This document shows, piece by piece, positions 7,782 through 16,169 of a stretch of DNA of 64,000 nucleotides (position 1 is its first letter; each line of letters starts with the position of its first letter). The position numbers were made by a program, and so were the translations under genes. The notes under the pieces are model-generated. The model searched no databases and was not told the origin of the DNA. It saw nothing but the letters and a program-made list of their open reading frames with translations. This stretch comes from Nonomuraea aurantiaca (GTDB taxonomy: Bacteria; Actinomycetota; Actinomycetes; Streptosporangiales; Streptosporangiaceae). The stretch spans positions 1 through 64,000 of the forward strand of contig NZ_JAIWNB010000006.1 in NCBI RefSeq assembly GCF_020215705.1. The letters run 5' to 3'.

Positions 7782-8753
7782 TCAGCTGGGTTCGGCCAGG
7801 ATCAGGGTGAAGTCCCCGGCCGGGTCCGTGTAGCGACGGCGCACCTTGAACCCCGCGCCCACGAGCTCCGCCCACAGCCCCTCCGGCCGGAACTTCGCGC
7901 TGATCTCGGTCCGGATCTCCTCCCCCTCCGCGAAGTCGGTGACCAGTCCCAGCCCGCCGATCCGCACCCGCATGTCGCGGCTCGCCCGCAGCCGCATCTC
8001 GATCCATTCCTGCCGCTCGTCGTACAGCGCCACGTGCTCGAACGCCTCCGGGTCGAAGTCCGCCTCCAGCTCCCGGTTGATCACCCGCAGCACGTTCCTG
8101 TTGAAGGCGGCCGTCACCCCGGCCGGATCGTCGTAGGCCGCCACCAGCCGTTCGGTGTCCTTCACCAGGTCCGCCCCGAGCAGGAACGTGTCGCCGGGCT
8201 GGAGCGTGGCCCGCAGGTCCTTCATGAACACCTCGCGGGCCGCTGGTTCGAGGTTGCCGATCGTGCCGCCGAGGAAGGCCACCATCCGCCGCCCGGTACG
8301 CGGCAGCAACGCCAGATGGCGCTCGAAGTCGGCGCACACCGCCTTCACCCGCAGCCCGGGGAAGCGCCCGGCCAGCCGTTGCGCCGCCGCCGTGAGGGTG
8401 ACCGCGTCGACGTCCACCGGCGTGTAGACGCGCGCGGCGAGCGCCTCGAGCAGCAGGACGGTCTTCTCGCTGGTGCCCGAGCCCAGCTCGACCAGCGTGT
8501 CCGCGCCGCTGGCGGCAGCCAGGTCCGCGGCCCGCGCGCGCAGGATGGCCAGCTCGCGCCGGGTCGGATAGTACTCGGGCAACCGCGTGATGCGGGAGAA
8601 CAACTCGCTGCCCGCGGCGTCGTAGAACCACTTGGGCGGCAGCCACTTGGGCACAGCCGTCAGCCCGGCCCTGACATCGTGTTCGAGCGCCTGGCGCAGA
8701 TAGTCGCGGTCAAGATAGTTGATCACCTGCACGGTCGACTGGCTGACAGGCAC
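7782..8753 (-). CDS. egtD: L-histidine N-alpha-methyltransferase EgtD
   Basis: EgtD trimethylates L-histidine to hercynine using three S-adenosylmethionines, the first committed step of ergothioneine synthesis. The 323-residue protein is the normal length. It shows the family N-terminal block LPPKWFYDAAGSELF...LPEYYPTRRE, the SAM-binding loop LVELGSGTSEKT, and the substrate-pocket region FLGGTIGNL. It is the last gene of the egtA-B-C-D operon, starting 18 bases after the egtC stop. The fifth gene, egtE (C-S lyase), is not in the window and would have to be elsewhere or replaced by another PLP enzyme. Confidence 0.95.
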   Translation of the reverse strand: MPVSQSTVQVINYLDRDYLRQALEHDVRAGLTAVPKWLPPKWFYDAAGSELFSRITRLPEYYPTRRELAILRARAADLAAASGADTLVELGSGTSEKTVLLLEALAARVYTPVDVDAVTLTAAAQRLAGRFPGLRVKAVCADFERHLALLPRTGRRMVAFLGGTIGNLEPAAREVFMKDLRATLQPGDTFLLGADLVKDTERLVAAYDDPAGVTAAFNRNVLRVINRELEADFDPEAFEHVALYDERQEWIEMRLRASRDMRVRIGGLGLVTDFAEGEEIRTEISAKFRPEGLWAELVGAGFKVRRRYTDPAGDFTLILAEPS

Positions 8754-8771
8754 GATGCCTCCTGAAGTGGA

Positions 8772-9476
8772 TTACAACGGCTGGACGCGTACGTCGTCGC
8801 GGGTGACGGTCAGCAGGCTGCGCTCGGGTACGGCCTGCCATCCGGGCAGATCGTCGAGCGGCTCGCTGGCCACCAGCACGCCGTCGTGGAGTCGGTGGTG
8901 GAAGAGGGTGTCGCCCCAGACGGTCGCGGCGATCGACGCGCCGTCGCAGGCGAGCAGGTTCAGGCGAGCCCCGGGGTCCTTCTCCCCGGCGCGGACGACG
9001 ACGTCGGCGAGCGCCTCGCCCAGGCCCAGCCCGGCGTGCCCGCGCTGGAACACGGCGGCGGCGACCCAGGCGGCGTCACACGCGCTTTCCGCGCTGTCGG
9101 CCAGGTCCCTGACCGTGTCCCGCTCGACGCGCCCGTTGTGGCTGAGCAGCCACCGCCCGTCGGTGAACGGCGCGGTGGCGCTCTCCTCGATCGGCATACC
9201 GGCGGTGGCCGAGCGTACGGCCGCCAGCAGGCAGGTCGAGCGGGCGATCCGGGCGAGTCCGGGCAGGTTGGCGTCGGCCCACATAGGGATGGCACGGCGA
9301 TAGCGCACCGGGTCCGGATTCTCCTCATACCAGCCCATGCCGTACCCGTCGGCGTTGATCATGCCGTAACGCTGCCGCCGCGGCGCGTACGACTGCTTCA
9401 GCAGGCCATGTTCCGGCTCGTTGATGAGCGCGGCGAGCGGGCGGGCGGCGCCCAGCCAGGCCGCGTGCCTGCACAC
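8772..9476 (-). CDS. egtC: Gamma-glutamyl-hercynylcysteine sulfoxide amidohydrolase EgtC
   Basis: EgtC is a class II glutamine-amidotransferase-like Ntn hydrolase that removes glutamate from the EgtB product. The GTG start at 9474-9476 is decided by the need for Cys as second residue (MCRHAAWLG), because the catalytic nucleophile is Cys2 after Met removal. It begins one base after the egtB stop. Conserved glutaminase-fold features include NADGYGMGWY, the WLLSHNGRV loop and LACDG. At 234 residues it has the expected length. Long in-frame upstream extensions overlap egtB and were rejected. Confidence 0.93.
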   Translation of the reverse strand: MCRHAAWLGAARPLAALINEPEHGLLKQSYAPRRQRYGMINADGYGMGWYEENPDPVRYRRAIPMWADANLPGLARIARSTCLLAAVRSATAGMPIEESATAPFTDGRWLLSHNGRVERDTVRDLADSAESACDAAWVAAAVFQRGHAGLGLGEALADVVVRAGEKDPGARLNLLACDGASIAATVWGDTLFHHRLHDGVLVASEPLDDLPGWQAVPERSLLTVTRDDVRVQPL

Positions 9477-9477
9477 G

Positions 9478-10770
9478 TTAGACCAGCTCCGAACGGGCGC
9501 AGCGGAAGCCGCTGAAGATCTGCCGGCGGATCGGGTAGTCCCAGTTCCTGAACGTGGTCCGCACCGCCGCCGGATCGGCCGCCCAGGAGCCGCCGCGCAG
9601 CACCCGGTACTCCTGGCCGAAGAACACCTCGCTGTACTCCTTGTACGGGAAGCTGCGGAAGCCGGGGTAGGGCTGGAACCAGGAGGAGGTCCACTCCCAG
9701 ACGTCCCCCACCATCTGCTCGGCCCCATAGGCGCCGGCCGCGGCCGGGTAGGCGCCCAACGGCGCGGGATGGGCGGCGCGATGTCCGAGGTTCGCCCGCT
9801 CGGGGCCTGGAGCGTCCTCACCCCAGGGGTAGCGGCGCGCCTTGCCGGACAGCGGGTCCCAGCCGCAGGCCTTCTCCCATTCGGCCTCGGTGGGCAGCCG
9901 CTTGCCCGCCCAGCGGGCGTAGGCGTCGGCCTCGTACCAGGACACGTGCTGGACCGGCTCGTCCATCGGGACCGGCTCGGTACGGCCGAAGCGGGTGCGC
10001 CACCAGGCGCCGCCGTCCCTGACCCAGAACAGCGGGGCGAAGGCGCCGCTCCGCTGCCGCCACTGCCAGCCTTCCGTGGACCACCAGCGCTCGTCGTCGT
10101 AGCCGCCGTCCTCGATGAACGCCGCGTAGGCGCGGTTGCCGACGGGCAGCCGGTCGATCGAGTACGCGGGCAGGTCCACCCGGTGCGCCGGCCGCTCGTT
10201 GTCGTAGGCCCAGGGCAGCGTGTCGGTGCCCATGAGGAAGGGACCCGCGGGCACGAAGACCTCTTCCGGGCCCTCGCTCCGGCCCGGCGGAAGGTCGCCG
10301 TCGCGCACCAGCCCGGGCTGCCCGGACAGTTGCAGGGTGGCGAGCATGGTCTCGTCGTGCTGGTGCTCGTGCTGGATCACCAGGCCGAACACGAAGCCGT
10401 CGCGGTGCAGCGGGGCGGGCCCGTCCAGGTCGATGGCGTCGAGGACGTCGAGCACCCGCCCGCGCACGCCCTCGATGTAGCGGCGGGCCTCGGCCGGACC
10501 CAGGAAGGGCAGGCTGGGGCGATCCTTGCGCGGTGTCTTGAAGGCGTCGTAGATGTCGTCGATCTCGGGCCGGAGCGGATCGATGCCCCCGGCCTCGCGC
10601 AGCACCCAGAGCTCCTCGTAGTTGCCCACGTGAGCCAGGTCCCACACCAGCGGCGACATCAGCGGGGAGTGCTGGCGTACCAGCAGGTCGTCCTCCGCCG
10701 CCGTGTAGGTGAGTGACCGGTCGCGCACCGCGATGAGTTCGGCCGCGATACGTTCCTTGATGTCGTTCAT
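9478..10770 (-). CDS. egtB: Hercynine oxygenase EgtB
   Basis: EgtB is a non-heme iron sulfoxide synthase joining hercynine with gamma-glutamylcysteine (or cysteine) and O2. The 430-residue protein has an N-terminal DinB-like helical bundle and a C-terminal formylglycine-generating-enzyme-type domain (about 175-425). Candidate iron ligands are H47 (DLAHVGN) and H134/H138 of HEHQH. The C-type-lectin-like fold ends with RVLRGGSW and SGFRCAR. The ATG at 10770 overlaps the egtA stop as ATGA and has AAGGA upstream, so it is preferred to the ATG two codons earlier. It is translationally coupled to egtA. Confidence 0.95.
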   Translation of the reverse strand: MNDIKERIAAELIAVRDRSLTYTAAEDDLLVRQHSPLMSPLVWDLAHVGNYEELWVLREAGGIDPLRPEIDDIYDAFKTPRKDRPSLPFLGPAEARRYIEGVRGRVLDVLDAIDLDGPAPLHRDGFVFGLVIQHEHQHDETMLATLQLSGQPGLVRDGDLPPGRSEGPEEVFVPAGPFLMGTDTLPWAYDNERPAHRVDLPAYSIDRLPVGNRAYAAFIEDGGYDDERWWSTEGWQWRQRSGAFAPLFWVRDGGAWWRTRFGRTEPVPMDEPVQHVSWYEADAYARWAGKRLPTEAEWEKACGWDPLSGKARRYPWGEDAPGPERANLGHRAAHPAPLGAYPAAAGAYGAEQMVGDVWEWTSSWFQPYPGFRSFPYKEYSEVFFGQEYRVLRGGSWAADPAAVRTTFRNWDYPIRRQIFSGFRCARSELV

Positions 10771-11972
10771 TCCCATCCTTCGTCGCTCGGCCAGTTCGAG
10801 AGATCCAGCAGGTAGGAGGCCGGTGAGCGGCCCGTGCTCACGTGCCGGTCGGCGAACGCGGCCACCTCGCCGACCAGGCCGGGACCCGCGCCGCAGCGCG
10901 GCAGCGCCTCCAGCGCGGCGCGGAAGCACTCCTCGGCGGCCCGGCGCAGGCCCGGATCGGCCAGCCCGCAGCGCGCCGCCACCCCCCAGAGCCGGCGGTA
11001 CGGCTCCGCGGCGGCCATCGCGGCGTCGGCGGCGCGGTCGTCGGTGACGAGGGCATGGGTCACGGCCACGCAGACGGGCCAGATCGCCGGGTGCTGGGCA
11101 TCGAGGTAGCGGATCTCCAGCCAGCCCCGGGGCCGCACCGGTGGAAAAACCGTCGTGGCGTGGTAGGCCAAATCCTCGGCGGTGGGCCGCCGCCGGCCGT
11201 CGGCGTTCAGCCAGTCGCGGAAGCTGGAGCCGTCACGGACGGGGCGATAGCTCTGCTCGTCCTCTCGCACCAGCATGAGCCGGGCATCCAGCAGGTATTC
11301 GGCCCAGTCCGCGGCGGGATCGCCCGAGGCGGGCACGGGCGAGGTTCTGGTGCGGTCGAGGTGATCCCAGACGGCCTGGCGGCCCGACATCCAGCCGCAC
11401 GGCCGGCCATCGCGCAGCGGCGAGTTGGCGAAGGCCGCCGTCAGCACGGGGCCGAGCGCGTGCGCCCGTTCCCAGCGCGCCACCGGCCGCTCGCCCAGGT
11501 CCAGGTTGACCTGGATCGACGCGGTCGAGCACATCATGAGCGCCCCGTACGGCACGCCGAGGAACTCGGCCATCGCGTCGTACCGGGGCTGACGCAGCTG
11601 GCGCCGGGCCGGCCGTACGGGATCGAGACCGACACCGGCCACCACCAGCCCGGACGCCCGCAAGGCGGCGCGTACGGCGGCCACGTCGGTGGCCAGGCGG
11701 GCCAGCGACTCCGCCGGCGAGTCCGTCGGGCCGGACAGTTCGAGCTGTCCGCCCGGTTCGAAGGTCACCCGGCTGCCACCGGGCAGCTCGGGCATGGCCC
11801 GCTCGATCCGGGCCGGCGGGACATGCCGTGCCGGCGTCGTACGGTCGAAGATCAGGAATTCCAGCTCCACGCCCACCTGGTCCGCGGCGGCGGGACAAAA
11901 GCAGCGACGCGCGAAATCCGCCACCTCCGAGGCGTCCCGCAATGGCGGACTCTCGGCCGTAAGCCCGATCAT
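10767..11972 (-). CDS. egtA: Glutamate-cysteine ligase EgtA
   Basis: EgtA makes gamma-glutamylcysteine from glutamate, cysteine and ATP for the EgtB reaction. The 401-residue protein belongs to the GCS2 family, with [11 protein letters not shown] near residue 35, [11 protein letters not shown] near 75 and the [10 protein letters not shown] block typical of the active site. It heads the operon; downstream genes overlap or follow within 18 bases. The 150 bases upstream (11973-12122) separate it from the anti-sigma gene on the same strand and must hold its promoter, though I see no clear -35/-10 there. Actinobacteria that make mycothiol still use this enzyme solely for ergothioneine. Confidence 0.93.
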   Translation of the reverse strand: MIGLTAESPPLRDASEVADFARRCFCPAAADQVGVELEFLIFDRTTPARHVPPARIERAMPELPGGSRVTFEPGGQLELSGPTDSPAESLARLATDVAAVRAALRASGLVVAGVGLDPVRPARRQLRQPRYDAMAEFLGVPYGALMMCSTASIQVNLDLGERPVARWERAHALGPVLTAAFANSPLRDGRPCGWMSGRQAVWDHLDRTRTSPVPASGDPAADWAEYLLDARLMLVREDEQSYRPVRDGSSFRDWLNADGRRRPTAEDLAYHATTVFPPVRPRGWLEIRYLDAQHPAIWPVCVAVTHALVTDDRAADAAMAAAEPYRRLWGVAARCGLADPGLRRAAEECFRAALEALPRCGAGPGLVGEVAAFADRHVSTGRSPASYLLDLSNWPSDEGWE

Positions 11973-12122
11973 CGTTTCCCCTTCGCGTGGCGCATGGGTC
12001 TTTGATGGTCCAGCGGTCCACCGCAGGCAGCGATGGCCCCATCTACAGACCCACGAGCCGCGCGAGCGTTACACGCGGATTTCGGGAAAGGGATGAGCTA
12101 GGTCATGTGGGGGGCTCGCGCC

Positions 12123-12362
12123 TCATGACCGCCGCCGCTCGCGGAACGCGGACATGAGCCGCTTTCGCAGGTCGGCGGGGAGTTTCTCCGGGGGCGGGTC
12201 ACCCAGGGCGACGATGGTCGCGCGGAACTGTTCTAAGTAGCGGCTGCACCCCTCGCAGCCGGCCAGGTGAGCGTGCACGCCCTCGCGCTCGGGCGGATCG
12301 AGGGCGTCGTCAAGGTAGGCGGTGAGGAGTTCCACCAGCTCGCCGCATGTGAAGCGCTTCAC
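12123..12362 (-). CDS. Zinc-finger anti-sigma factor
   Basis: This is a small cytoplasmic anti-sigma factor of 79 residues from the GTG at 12362. It contains the zf-HC2 motif HAHLAGCEGC (H-x3-C-x2-C with an upstream Cys in FTCGEL), the zinc-binding signature of ZAS-type regulators that often sense thiol oxidation. The start at 12362 gives the family-typical beginning (MKRFTCGELVELLTAYLDD). An in-frame GTG at 12401 would add 13 residues but has a poor ribosome site. It lies directly downstream of the ECF sigma gene, its expected partner. There is no membrane segment, so the signal is probably cytoplasmic. Confidence 0.82.
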   Translation of the reverse strand: MKRFTCGELVELLTAYLDDALDPPEREGVHAHLAGCEGCSRYLEQFRATIVALGDPPPEKLPADLRKRLMSAFRERRRS

Positions 12363-12448
12363 GACGTTGACCGCCCTCGTCTGCTGAATGAACCGTTTCA
12401 CCTATTGTGCCGCCGCACGGAGCGGACCGCCGCACGGAGCGGAAGAGG

Positions 12449-13087
12449 TCAGTCCGGCTGTCTCGCGAACTCGAAGTAGTCCGCCAGCCAGCCGCGCACC
12501 GCGACGCGGGCGCGATGCAGCAGGACCCGCTGGTTGGCGGCGGAGATCTTCAGGATCTCGCACACCTCGTCGGAGGTGCATCCCTCCACGTCCCGCAGGG
12601 TGATCACGATCCGCTGCCGGGGCGGCAGCCTGGCCAGGACCTCGCCGATCAGGCCGCGCACCTCCGAGGCCAGCACCTCTTTCTCGGGCGTCGGCCACGC
12701 CGCGGGCGGATCCTGCCAGCCGCCCGGCGGCACCAGGTCGAGACTCTGGCCCGCGATCGTGCCGCCGTCGTCCTTGACAGCGCTCCACGGAAGCGTGCGC
12801 CTCTCGCGTACGCCGCGCTTCTTCGCCGTGTTGACCAGGATGCGGAAAATCCACGTCTTGACCGACGAACGGCCCTCGAAGTCGTCGATCCCGCCGATCA
12901 CCGCCAGCCAGGTGTCCTGGACGACCTCTTCCGCGGAGTGGTCGGTGGGCACGTACGACCTGGCCACCCGGAGCATGCCCCGGGACCAGGTGTCGAGCAG
13001 CGCCGCGAACATCGCCTCATCGCCCGCGCGCAGGGCCGGAACGATGACGTCATCCGAAGGCAACTCCCCGCCCGCGAAAGACCCCAC
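12449..13087 (-). CDS. ECF sigma factor
   Basis: This is a 212-residue extracytoplasmic-function sigma-70 factor. Region 2 (about residues 20-90) contains the DTWSRGMLRVARSYV core, the AEEVVQDTWLAVI block and WIFRILVN. A longer linker with a Pro-rich segment (PPGGWQDPPAAW) leads to region 4 (about 140-205), with LARLPPRQRIVITLRDVEG and the helix-turn-helix SDEVCEILKISAANQRVLLHRAR. It is paired with the zf-HC2 protein downstream. The regulon is unknown; the ergothioneine operon just beyond would be a reasonable redox-linked target, but the sequence does not prove this. Confidence 0.9.
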   Translation of the reverse strand: MGSFAGGELPSDDVIVPALRAGDEAMFAALLDTWSRGMLRVARSYVPTDHSAEEVVQDTWLAVIGGIDDFEGRSSVKTWIFRILVNTAKKRGVRERRTLPWSAVKDDGGTIAGQSLDLVPPGGWQDPPAAWPTPEKEVLASEVRGLIGEVLARLPPRQRIVITLRDVEGCTSDEVCEILKISAANQRVLLHRARVAVRGWLADYFEFARQPD

Positions 13088-13259
13088 GATCGCTTCCCTC
13101 CGGTCAGACGTCGGGACATCGATGACATCCAGGTCGTACCGACCCCGGCCTTTACCAGGCTAATCTCCCCCACCGACGTCCATGCGCCCGGGATGCCGAG
13201 TCACCCCCGTGCGTATCCTCAAAGAAGCGAGTCCCCGGCGAATCGGTGAGGAGCATCCC

Positions 13260-13820
13260 ATGCGTCGGTCGGAAAGGCTGCTCTACGCGGCGAACGGGGT
13301 CGATCTTCGCGTCGTGGACCTCGAACTGACCGACGGCGGGCACGTGGAGCAACCCTTCGTCCGCACCCCGCAAGCCGCCGGAGCGGTGGTCTTTCACGCC
13401 GGACGCGCCCTGTTGCTGTGGCGGCACCGTCCTGTCACCGACACGTGGGGGTGGGAGATCCCGCTCGGCGAGATCGGCCCGGACGAGGACCCCGAGAGGG
13501 CCGCGGCCCGTCTCGTGGAGCAGCAGACCGGCTGGCGGCCCGGCCCCCTGATGCCGCTGATCCGGATCCGCACCGCCGAGGACGTCGCCGACAGCGACCA
13601 CGTGATCTTCGTCGCCTACCAGGCCACCCCCATCGCCGCACCGGCCGACGACCAGACTGCGCCGACCGGCGACCAGGCTCACGAACGAGAACGGGCCGAA
13701 TGGCTGCCGGTGCTGGGCATCCAGCGGCTGATCAGCGAGCAGGCCATCACGTCCGCGACCACGGCAGCGGCCCTGCTCCATCTCCTGGCCGACCTCCTAC
13801 AGGCCCGCACGTCACATTAG
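13260..13820 (+). CDS. Nudix-fold protein with degenerate Nudix box
   Basis: The 186-residue protein has the Nudix fold: VVFHAGRALLLWRHRPVTDTWGWEIPLGEIGPDEDP followed by the helix with R, then L-V-E-Q-Q-T-G-W. Against the consensus G-x5-E-x7-R-E-U-x-E-E-x-G-U, the E after R is L and the metal-binding E-E pair is Q-Q. Metal-dependent pyrophosphohydrolysis is therefore doubtful. It might bind nucleotide-type ligands as a regulator or be inactive. The ATG at 13260 has GGTGAGGAG upstream. It is divergent from the ECF sigma gene, with 172 bases between them. Reading all as one call: Nudix superfamily certain, hydrolase activity unlikely. Confidence 0.8.
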   Translation: MRRSERLLYAANGVDLRVVDLELTDGGHVEQPFVRTPQAAGAVVFHAGRALLLWRHRPVTDTWGWEIPLGEIGPDEDPERAAARLVEQQTGWRPGPLMPLIRIRTAEDVADSDHVIFVAYQATPIAAPADDQTAPTGDQAHERERAEWLPVLGIQRLISEQAITSATTAAALLHLLADLLQARTSH

Positions 13821-13908
13821 AGCAGCGCCGCCGCGGTCCTGACCCGAGAGGTTCGGCCTCCTGCCAGCGTCACCTGGTCTGATTCCCTGGATGTCAGCGT
13901 GTGACCCT

Positions 13909-14931
13909 TCATGCCCGGACGAGGGTGACGGCGTGACCGCGCGGGCTGGTGACCTGTTCGATGGCGGTGCGCTCCAGGAGGTGTGGGGCGGTGGGCCGGC
14001 GGTCGAAGACGATGAGGGTGCCGTGGCTCAGGTCGAGGCGATCGAGGTAACCGTCGAGCTGGTGCAGGCCGTCTTCGACGGGGTCGGGCCGCTCGACCGC
14101 CTGGTGCATGTGCTCATCGGTGATCGACTGGCTTACCGGGATGCGCATCTCGCGGATGATCTCGCGGGCGAGGGCGTTGACCAGCCACGGCTGCCCCTGG
14201 CTGGCGTGGAAGGCACGCTGGATCGCGTGCGCGGTGAACTCCTGGCCGGTGGCGTCGGTGTGCTGGCCGTACAGCTCAGCCACCTGCTCGAAGGTGAAGT
14301 CCGCCAGCCGCATCGACTTGGCGAGGATGTTGAACGGCGAGGGGCCGACCAGCCTTGACGGGTCGCCGCCCGAGGCTGCCTTGTAATCGCGCACGTCACG
14401 CATCCCGCACAGCGCCACACTGTGCGGGAACGGCACTGGGAAGCTGTTGTATCCCTGGCGGAGCTGCCGGAGAACGCTGATCAACTCATCGCCATGGATC
14501 GAGTCGATCTCGTCCATGAGCAGCACGATGGGACGCGGGCAGCGCCGAGCCCATGCGGAGAGCCCTCTGAGCAGCCGGGTCGCTCCAGGCGCCGCTGGCC
14601 AGGGCTCCGGCGGCAGACATTCCTCCGGAAGCCCCGTTGCCTGTGCCATGGCCGCGATCTCGGAGAGAATCCGCACCTCTGCCGGGGCGGCCTCCTCAGC
14701 CCGGGTGGAAGCACTCTCGCAGGAGATGTACACCGCCGCATACTCGCCCTCGTCCCGCAATTCGGCAGTCAGGGCCTGCAGCGAGGTCGTCTTGCCGCTC
14801 TGGCGAGGCCCGCGAATGACGAAGTATTTCTCCTCGTCGATCAGCTCCCTCGCCTCGGGGATCCGGGGAATCGGGGGCAGCATGAAGTGCTTGCCCGGTC
14901 GACACGGACCCGTCGTGTTAAAGGTCTTCAC
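13909..14931 (-). CDS. AAA-like ATPase with internal deletion
   Basis: This is a 340-residue P-loop protein. The start FNTTGPCRPGKHFMLPP is typical of a large actinobacterial AAA-like/PD-(D/E)XK family. Walker A is RGPRQSGKTT and Walker B is IVLLMDEIDSI. The C-terminal piece EDGLHQLDGYLDRLDLSHGT...FDRR belongs to the same family's end. As I recall it, full-length members are ~520-550 residues, with a winged-helix and nuclease-like segment between DEHM..A and PDPVEDGL. Here these join directly at about residue 282, an in-frame loss of ~180-200 residues. The start is GTG at 14931. The ATPase core is intact, but the effector part is gone. Confidence 0.7.
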   Translation of the reverse strand: MKTFNTTGPCRPGKHFMLPPIPRIPEARELIDEEKYFVIRGPRQSGKTTSLQALTAELRDEGEYAAVYISCESASTRAEEAAPAEVRILSEIAAMAQATGLPEECLPPEPWPAAPGATRLLRGLSAWARRCPRPIVLLMDEIDSIHGDELISVLRQLRQGYNSFPVPFPHSVALCGMRDVRDYKAASGGDPSRLVGPSPFNILAKSMRLADFTFEQVAELYGQHTDATGQEFTAHAIQRAFHASQGQPWLVNALAREIIREMRIPVSQSITDEHMHQAVERPDPVEDGLHQLDGYLDRLDLSHGTLIVFDRRPTAPHLLERTAIEQVTSPRGHAVTLVRA

Positions 14932-15119
14932 TCTCTGTACAATATTGGTTACCCATCTGTCGCGCGGCCTGGTCGGCGAGGGTCGTCAATCTCGGTCCCG
15001 CCGGGCCAGGAGCAGGTGCGCATCAGCTGAGACCACACTGGCCCGGAGCTCTGCCCGGCACATTGACGTTCCGCGCCACTTTCACCCCAGGCAATCGCCC
15101 CTGCTGGGGGCACCACGAC

Positions 15120-15151
15120 AAAACCCCAGGTCAACCATGACCTGGGGTTTT
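15120..15151. terminator. Hairpin terminator beyond tRNA-Lys
   Basis: A perfect 14-bp stem (15120-15133 AAAACCCCAGGTCA; 15138-15151) with loop ACCA lies 8 bases past the 3' end of the minus-strand tRNA. The minus-strand read ends in GGGGTTTTG. It probably ends tRNA transcription. The stretch 14932-15119 holds no gene I can support. Confidence 0.75.
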
Positions 15152-15159
15152 GGTGCGGT

Positions 15160-15232
15160 GCGCCGCCAGGGACTCGAACCCCGGACCCGCTGATTAAGAG
15201 TCAGCTGCTCTAACCAACTGAGCTAGCGGCGC
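15160..15232 (-). tRNA. tRNA-Lys (CTT)
   Basis: This is a 73-base cloverleaf. The acceptor stem GCGCCGC/GCGGCGC, D-loop AGCTCAGTTGGTTAGAGC, anticodon loop CTCTTAA (anticodon CTT) and T-arm GGGGTTCGAGTCCC are all present. CCA is not encoded. It is identical to the copy at 62727-62799. Confidence 0.97.
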
Positions 15233-15332
15233 TTGCAGAGAGGAATATACCGGCACTCCGCATCCTGGTCGAATCGGTATCACTCGTCCGCCAGCCGCTA
15301 GAATAAAGTTCGGCAAGCAGACAGGAGCATCG

Positions 15333-16169
15333 ATGTTCGACTCGCCCGCCGACGTGACCGAGCGGCTCGCCACCGTTGACTATCTCTCCGACGACGCCAT
15401 CTCCACCTCGGTGTTCCTCGCCGCCGCCCTCGGCAAGCCGCTGCTGGTCGAGGGACCCGCGGGGGTGGGCAAGACGCAGCTGGCCAAGGCCGTGGCGCAG
15501 GCGACCGGCGCCCAGCTGATCAGGTTGCAGTGTTACGAAGGGCTCGACGAGGCCAGGGCCCTGTACGAGTGGAACTACAAGAAGCAGCTCCTGCGCATCC
15601 AGGCCACGAGTGCCGATGACGACATCTTCAGCGAGGAGTTCCTGCTGGAGCGGCCGCTGCTCAAGGCGATCAGGGCCGGGGTGCCGACCGTGCTGCTCAT
15701 CGACGAGACGGACAAGGCGGATGTGGAGGTCGAGGGGCTGCTGCTGGAGCTCCTGTCGGACTTCCAGGTGACGATCCCTGAGCTGGGCACGATCAGCGCG
15801 GTCCGCAAGCCGTACGTCGTCCTGACCTCGAACGCGACCCGCGAGCTGTCCGAGGCGCTCAAGCGGCGCTGCCTGTATCTGCACATCGAATACCCGACGC
15901 CCGAACGCGAGCGCGACATCGTGCTCAGCCAGGTGCCGACGATCCGCGCGGACCTGGCCGAGCAGCTGGCCAGGACCGTCGCCACGCTGCGGGCCATGGA
16001 GCTGAAGAAGGCGCCGTCGGTGGCGGAGACGGTCGACTGGGCCAACACGCTGCTCGCGCTCGGGCGCGACGAGCTGGACGAGCCGACGGTGGCGGGCACG
16101 CTGGGCGTGGTGCTCAAGCACGCCTCCGACCATGCTCGCGCGGTCAAGGAGCTCGGGCTGCCCTCATGA
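15333..16169 (+). CDS. MoxR-family AAA+ ATPase
   Basis: This is a 278-residue AAA+ ATPase of the MoxR/CoxD group. Walker A is GPAGVGKTQLAKA, Walker B is VLLIDETDKAD, sensor 1 is VLTSNATREL, and the lid domain follows (TVATLRAMELKKAPSVAETVDWA). MoxR proteins work as chaperone-like ATPases with a VWA-domain partner to assemble or activate complexes such as metal-containing enzymes. The VWA gene overlaps its stop by ATGA, so the two products surely act together. No client enzyme (CO dehydrogenase or similar) is nearby, so the target is open. The 100 bases between the tRNA and this ATG must contain its promoter. Confidence 0.9.
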   Translation: MFDSPADVTERLATVDYLSDDAISTSVFLAAALGKPLLVEGPAGVGKTQLAKAVAQATGAQLIRLQCYEGLDEARALYEWNYKKQLLRIQATSADDDIFSEEFLLERPLLKAIRAGVPTVLLIDETDKADVEVEGLLLELLSDFQVTIPELGTISAVRKPYVVLTSNATRELSEALKRRCLYLHIEYPTPERERDIVLSQVPTIRADLAEQLARTVATLRAMELKKAPSVAETVDWANTLLALGRDELDEPTVAGTLGVVLKHASDHARAVKELGLPS

